Of a stretch of 64,000 nucleotides of DNA, positions 61,118-64,000 are shown piece after piece. The DNA is taken from assembly GCA_938082545.1 (NCBI GenBank), contig CALKCL010000021.1:1-64000 (forward strand), written 5' to 3'. The stretch's first letter is position 1, and each line of letters opens with the position of its first letter. The notes under the pieces were generated by a model, which saw nothing but the letters and a program-made list of their open reading frames with translations, did not search any database and was not told the DNA's origin. The DNA comes from an uncultured Gammaproteobacteria bacterium. GTDB lineage: Bacteria > Pseudomonadota > Gammaproteobacteria > Ga0077536. The position numbers and the translations under genes are program-made.

Positions 61118-61987
61118 TTAATTTTTCCTCGCGCGCTTAAGTGCGATAACGGTGGCTCGTCGCGCGAGCACCCCCGCAACTTTAGTTCTATATTTGATGG
61201 TTCCTCTCTTATCATCGATTGGATTGCAGGCTGAACTAGCTGCCTCAGAAAGCGCGTTCAGGGCATCTTCATCGATATTGGTACCAATAAGAGCATTGGC
61301 GCAATTCTTTACCAAGAGCGCCGTCGGCGCTACTGCACCTAACGAAACGCGAGCATCGGTGCACATCCCCTTTTTATCTAAGGTTAGACTCACCCCAACG
61401 CCTACCACTGCGATGTCCATTTCAGTTCTCGGGATGAACCGCAGATAAGCATCTCCAGATTTTTTAGGCCTATTGGGCAGAAAGAAACTAACGAGAAACT
61501 CCCCTGACTTTAGTGATGTTCTTCCTGGACTAACGACTATCTTTTCAACTGGTACAGTCCGTGTTCCTTTAGGACCAGCAATTAAGCAGGTCGCTCCTGC
61601 TGCAATCATTCCTGGTACGCCATCTGCAGCGGGAGAGCCATTACATAGGTTACCACCTAGTGAGGCTCTGCCTTGAATTTGAGTTGAACCAATTAATTCC
61701 AGACCTTCTACTACTCCTGGCCAAGCCTTGTTGACTGCCTTATGGGCACCGAGCTCGGCTCCTGAGACTGCAGCTCCAATAGTGAAGCCATTTTTTTCTT
61801 TTTTGATAGTACGCAGCTCAGAGATATTTTTCACGTCAACTATTGTTGATGCCTTAAGCCTGCCGGCCCTTAATTGAACGAGGAGATCTGTTCCCCCAGC
61901 CATTACTTTCGCTTTCCCTTTGGCTGTAGTAAGAATTTTGACCACTTCTTTAACTGAAGATGGTGAGCTGTAATCAAGGTTGGCCAT
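61118..61987 (-). CDS. Xanthine dehydrogenase-family FAD-binding subunit
   Basis: The 289-residue CoxM-like subunit has the FAD-binding segments VMAGGTDLLVQLRAG and GSTQIQGRASLGGNLCNGSPAADGVP, and a FIPRTEMDIAVVGVG stretch. It is the first gene of the four-gene minus-strand operon, with AGGGGGC upstream of the ATG. Together the subunits form a hetero-oligomer that oxidises an aldehyde or heterocycle with FAD-mediated electron transfer. A 133-base gap separates it from the acyl-CoA dehydrogenase gene upstream. Confidence 0.94.
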   Translation of the reverse strand: MANLDYSSPSSVKEVVKILTTAKGKAKVMAGGTDLLVQLRAGRLKASTIVDVKNISELRTIKKEKNGFTIGAAVSGAELGAHKAVNKAWPGVVEGLELIGSTQIQGRASLGGNLCNGSPAADGVPGMIAAGATCLIAGPKGTRTVPVEKIVVSPGRTSLKSGEFLVSFFLPNRPKKSGDAYLRFIPRTEMDIAVVGVGVSLTLDKKGMCTDARVSLGAVAPTALLVKNCANALIGTNIDEDALNALSEAASSACNPIDDKRGTIKYRTKVAGVLARRATVIALKRARKN

Positions 61988-62120
61988 ATTGCCCCCTAAA
62001 GTTTAAATTCGAAATCGTCTTTAAACACTAGTTTACCCTTGTTCTTCGCTCAGGTGGAGCGTTCTATAGCTTTTTTTTACACCGTTTCAACGACTGTCTT
62101 GTTTCAGCAATCCAACGAGC

Positions 62121-64000
62121 CTATTTACTGGGTAATTTCAGCACTCCTTTGGCAATAATATTTCTTTGAATTTCATTCGAACCACCATAAATCGTTGCTG
62201 GACGTGCATTATAGAATTGGCTCATCACATCAATTTCAACATCTTGAAAAGGGATCTTTCCAATTATAGCGCCTTGCGGGCCTGCCACCTCTACCATGAG
62301 CTCTGAGAGCCGAGCGAAGGTTTCGGTTCCCCAGATCTTTAGTAAAGATACGTCTGGACCTAGAGTATCACCACGTTTAACGATCTCAGCGAAACTTTGA
62401 TAGGTTGACTCGAGGTCGAGGACGTTGAGCTTGAGGCGGGTGAGCTTGTCCCAGAATATGGCATTTTCGGACAAGTTTGTATTTGATGCCAGTAACTCGA
62501 GCCGTTTGAGCACATATTGCGACTGCTTAGGACTACCGATGAAAATACGCTCAAAACTTAATAAAGCTTTTGCAATTCCCCAGCCTTCATTTATTTCTCC
62601 GACTAGACAGTCAGCTGGGACAGTGACGTTTTCCAGAAAAACCTCGCAAAACTCTTCATCTCCGGCTAAGTTCTTTATCGGCCTGATCGTAATCCCTGGT
62701 TGATCGAGATCAATTAAGAAAAAGCTAATTCCAGCCTGTGGTTTACCCTCTTTGGATGTTCTGGCTAGGCAGAACATGTGCGTAGCATCTTGGGCTAAAG
62801 TAGTCCAAGTTTTTTGTCCGTTAATAACGAATTCGTCACCAGTAAGTAGTGCTTCTGTTTTCAAGCTGGCCAGATCTGATCCAGCATTAGGCTCTGAATA
62901 CCCCTGGCACCAAACCTCTTCTCCTGCCAGGATTTTAGGTAGATACCGAGACCTTTGCTCTTCAGTCCCATGCTTGATGAGCAGAGGACCGACCATTTGT
63001 ATTCCCATATCGGGCGATCTGCCGATACCACAGCTTTCCTGCTCATCTATAAAGATCAGCATTTTCGCAGGAGACAATCCCATTCCGCCGTGCTCCGTTG
63101 GCCATGCAGGGGCTACCCAACCTTTTTCAGATAAACGTAGGTACCAGAATTTAATTTCTTTCCATCGTGGTCGTTTAGATGGGTAACGCATTTCAGTGGG
63201 ATACTCTGTTTCAAAAAAATGGCGAACCATTTTTCGGAAGTCATCATCTCCCATGTCGTTCCAGTTCCCATCATGTTCTTCACCTACGAGAGATGGAGTT
63301 TTCTGATGATTATCACTAGTGGCTATTGGACGGAACACTAGCTCTGATTGACCGAATCGTGCAGCATGATATGAGCTTGTCCCTAAGCGACTTACCATCA
63401 CTAAGGCTCTATTAAGGAAAAGCCCTACATTACATTCTTCTGTATAACCCATTCCACCGTGCATCTGCACAGCTTCTTTGCCTAAAAGAAGGGCTGCTTC
63501 GTTCGCCCGATATTTTGCTCTGCAACTTAAGTGATGCCTAACTGCTTCAGAATTTTCCTGATCGAAATTCTTTAAAGTTTCATCTAAGACAGACACGGCA
63601 ATTGTTTTTTGGATGAATAGATCAACAGCTCGGTGTTGCAGTGCTTGGAAGCTTCCAATAGCTTGACCAAATTGTGTTCGGGTTTTGAGGTAATCAAGAG
63701 TGGTGTCAAAAACACTCTCTGATAAACCTACCAGATAGGAGCTAATGGAAATTCTAGTTAGGTCTCTAGCATAGTTGAGAGCCTGGTCAGCTTCTTCGCC
63801 GGAGCTCAGAAAATCACTGGCAGAAACGACAACATTAGAAAGAGTCACTGTGGATTGGTTAGAGCCATCCGCTAAGGTTGCAGTTGAAATTTCAAGGGCT
63901 TCTTTTGGCACTAGAAATAGGGCGGTGTGCCCTTTGAGATTAGCGGACAAGATAAATTGGTCCATGTCTGCGGCACAACTGATTCCGCGAACACTCCCGT
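62121..64000 (-). CDS. Fused double acyl-CoA dehydrogenase (N-terminus outside window)
   Basis: The frame is open to the right edge, so the ATG at 63965 is internal and the gene continues past 64000. The visible 626 residues hold the end of one acyl-CoA dehydrogenase module (GKEAVQMHGGMGYTEECN motif) and a complete second module beginning near DDDFRKMVRHFF, with YSEPNAGSDLASLKTEA, INGQKTWTTLAQDATHMF and IYGGSNEIQRNII. Paired modules occur in steroid-type heteromeric dehydrogenases, usually as separate genes, so this is a fusion. The Glu of short-chain enzymes is Gly in the second module. Confidence 0.9.
   Translation of the reverse strand, partial: GSVRGISCAADMDQFILSANLKGHTALFLVPKEALEISTATLADGSNQSTVTLSNVVVSASDFLSSGEEADQALNYARDLTRISISSYLVGLSESVFDTTLDYLKTRTQFGQAIGSFQALQHRAVDLFIQKTIAVSVLDETLKNFDQENSEAVRHHLSCRAKYRANEAALLLGKEAVQMHGGMGYTEECNVGLFLNRALVMVSRLGTSSYHAARFGQSELVFRPIATSDNHQKTPSLVGEEHDGNWNDMGDDDFRKMVRHFFETEYPTEMRYPSKRPRWKEIKFWYLRLSEKGWVAPAWPTEHGGMGLSPAKMLIFIDEQESCGIGRSPDMGIQMVGPLLIKHGTEEQRSRYLPKILAGEEVWCQGYSEPNAGSDLASLKTEALLTGDEFVINGQKTWTTLAQDATHMFCLARTSKEGKPQAGISFFLIDLDQPGITIRPIKNLAGDEEFCEVFLENVTVPADCLVGEINEGWGIAKALLSFERIFIGSPKQSQYVLKRLELLASNTNLSENAIFWDKLTRLKLNVLDLESTYQSFAEIVKRGDTLGPDVSLLKIWGTETFARLSELMVEVAGPQGAIIGKIPFQDVEIDVMSQFYNARPATIYGGSNEIQRNIIAKGVLKLPSK

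Noticed and set aside
62047-62061. Hairpin CGCTC/GAGCG followed later by eight T on the plus strand
   Set aside because: No plus-strand gene ends there, and on the minus strand no T-run follows; function could not be supported.
1-64000. TGA reassigned to Trp across the genome
   Set aside because: Several genes end at TGA in the expected place (for example at 6068 and 10620), so TGA is a normal stop here.
1-64000. CRISPR arrays, insertion sequences, tRNA or rRNA genes
   Set aside because: I saw no regularly spaced repeats, transposase-like proteins, cloverleaf sequences or rRNA-like stretches.

Overview
The window reads as a chromosome segment of an aerobic, probably marine, Gram-negative proteobacterium, most likely a gammaproteobacterium. 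The basis is a full-length GlnD, a glyoxalase II-type hydrolase, an outer-membrane barrel, a Blc-type lipocalin, Tat and Sec signal peptides, DUF1800/DUF1501 secreted proteins and a moderately AT-rich composition. Genes are dense, with many ATGA-type overlaps. I saw no rRNA, tRNA, CRISPR array, insertion sequence, prophage or transcriptional regulator. This assignment is inference; no marker gene in the window fixes the taxon.

Layout. 1-9.0 kb: the end of an MBL hydrolase, glnD, an NTF2-like protein, an amidase plus alpha/beta hydrolase pair, then a minus-strand group (Ltp2-like thiolase, DUF35 Zn-ribbon/OB partner, SDR, PhnZ-like HD protein). 9.2-11.1 kb: a two-gene unit of a thioredoxin-like fusion protein and a UGSC-family protein whose in-frame TGA and following hairpin indicate selenocysteine. 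11.2-19.9 kb: DUF1501/DUF1800/amidohydrolase (minus), an N-acyl-D-amino-acid deacylase-like protein, a tungsten/molybdenum aldehyde oxidoreductase family protein, a lipocalin, and an NTF2-like gene broken by a TGA. 20.1-24.8 kb: acyl-CoA synthetase, SDR and two tandem duplicated luciferase-like monooxygenases (LLM). 24.9-31.7 kb: exonuclease, acetoacetate-decarboxylase-like protein, LLM, DUF3237, acyl-CoA dehydrogenase, NUDIX and two crotonases. 31.8-36.1 kb: two PQQ alcohol dehydrogenases flanking a periplasmic binding protein. 38.7-45.7 kb: a seven-gene operon of a Rieske oxygenase, a NicX-like ring-cleavage dioxygenase, an alpha/beta hydrolase, an amidase, a Rieske ferredoxin, a maleate isomerase and an MFS transporter. 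45.8-49.9 kb: acyl-CoA dehydrogenase, F420-type LLM, GTP cyclohydrolase II and an exported lactonase-like MBL protein. 50.0-55.0 kb: a Gld-like ABC export system and an outer-membrane barrel. 55.0-64.0 kb: succinate-semialdehyde dehydrogenase, a decayed MoaD-like pseudogene, a secreted hypothetical protein, a xanthine-dehydrogenase-type molybdoenzyme operon with its own intact MoaD-like protein, and an edge-truncated fused acyl-CoA dehydrogenase.

How the genes work together. Most of the segment is catabolic: CoA-ester chemistry, flavin monooxygenases, molybdo/tungsto- and PQQ oxidoreductases, and amide hydrolysis. The strongest candidate for an undescribed system is the 38.7-45.7 kb operon. 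Its genes supply every step from a pyridine-type ring to fumarate in the order of the nicotinate (nic) pathway, but with a Rieske oxygenase at the front and a signature-family amidase in place of NicF. The substrate cannot be read from the sequence. The second highlight is the UGSC selenoprotein with an apparent SECIS hairpin. Two decayed genes (NTF2-like at 19.5 kb and MoaD-like at 56.8 kb) and a tandem LLM duplication show recent gene turnover.
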